The notes below the pieces were generated by a model that worked only from the letters and a program-made list of their open reading frames with translations, was not told the DNA's origin and did no database searches. A program made the translations under genes and the position numbers. Below, one piece after another: positions 63,601 to 64,000 of a stretch of 64,000 bases of DNA. The DNA comes from Penelope pileata (Eukaryota > Chordata > Aves > Galliformes > Cracidae): NCBI GenBank assembly GCA_013396635.1, contig WBMW01004029.1, positions 710,825-774,824 of the forward strand, in the 5' to 3' direction. Each line of letters starts with the position of its first letter. Within the stretch, counting starts at the first letter, position 1.

Positions 63601-64000
63601 ATTCTACACAGGACTGTCAACAAGAAATTGTGTTAAACAGTATAGTAATATTTTGGAATAGACTATGATTAGAACTACACAAAAATGTGATTTTTTTTAT
63701 ATCATGACAAAAAAAATATATCTTTCACAATACTTCATCAGAGCACATGAAAATTAATTCTATGTGCTAGCTCCCTTATAAGTATTTTTTGTTTTTGTTA
63801 ACTAGCTGTAATTACTAATTGTATTTTTTAAGTGGATATAATGAAAAACAACACAAAAATATTCTGAAATGACACTATTAAATGAGGCCAATCCACCACT
63901 GTCCACTCTGAGGTACAGAATGTTTTATTTCTTTATACTTTGAGAATAATTGGACGTTTTTTCCATTACTACAATCTTCTTGGAGCAGTAATGACATCTC

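Larger units (their letters stand above)
54755..64000. other. unique AT-rich DNA, no gene seen
   Basis: About 9.2 kb with no gene that I can support. The longest frame is 99 codons (62818-63117 plus), of no recognisable family. Simple repeats are listed separately. The segment at about 57000-57350 is non-repetitive and less AT-rich and might be conserved non-coding DNA. No CR1 or DNA-transposon ends were recognised here. Confidence 0.5.

Overview
The window looks like avian, most likely galliform (chicken-like), nuclear DNA. The evidence is several copies of the CR1 LINE in both orientations with the usual CR1 3' end, and a deleted mariner-like element whose reading frames and ends resemble the chicken family called Galluhop. 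The sequence is AT-rich and poor in CpG. It contains one 48-base assembly gap of N next to a T-run. I found no convincing protein-coding gene, rRNA, tRNA, CRISPR array or microbial operon. Every non-repeat open frame is short (at most about 130 codons), unlike any protein I recognise, and often overlapped by an equally long frame on the other strand. The window therefore reads as a gene desert or the interior of a very large intron.

Layout: 1-8.7 kb is unique AT-rich DNA with a weak MIR-like SINE near 1.5 kb. At about 8.7-9.6 kb lies a very old, heavily decayed CR1-type LINE on the minus strand. At 12.17-13.4 kb are two 5'-truncated CR1 fragments on the minus strand, separated by an AT-rich palindromic spacer. 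From 13.4 to 22.6 kb is unique DNA. At 22.64-22.95 kb is a CpG-rich patch next to a 21-T run, of unknown origin. At 23.14-23.71 kb is the deleted mariner-like element. At about 26.66-27.98 kb is a long CR1 on the plus strand that keeps the start of the endonuclease and the end of the reverse transcriptase but has lost what lies between. From 28 to 42.8 kb is unique DNA with the best candidates for regulatory sequence (38.16-38.29 and 38.97-39.08 kb, the second holding three TTAATTAA sites in 45 bp). At 42.8 and 53.3 kb are two exact short tandem duplications. CR1 3' tails lie at 43.17 kb and 49.46 kb (plus strand), and a better preserved CR1 end at 54.23-54.75 kb (minus strand). The rest, to 64 kb, is unique AT-rich DNA with homopolymer and dinucleotide tracts.

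There is no set of genes working together here, and no new biological system that I can support. The most useful observations are the two internally deleted transposons, the ancient LINE, the clustered homeodomain-type sites and the CpG-rich patch. All family assignments were made from memory by reading the sequence, so boundaries are approximate.
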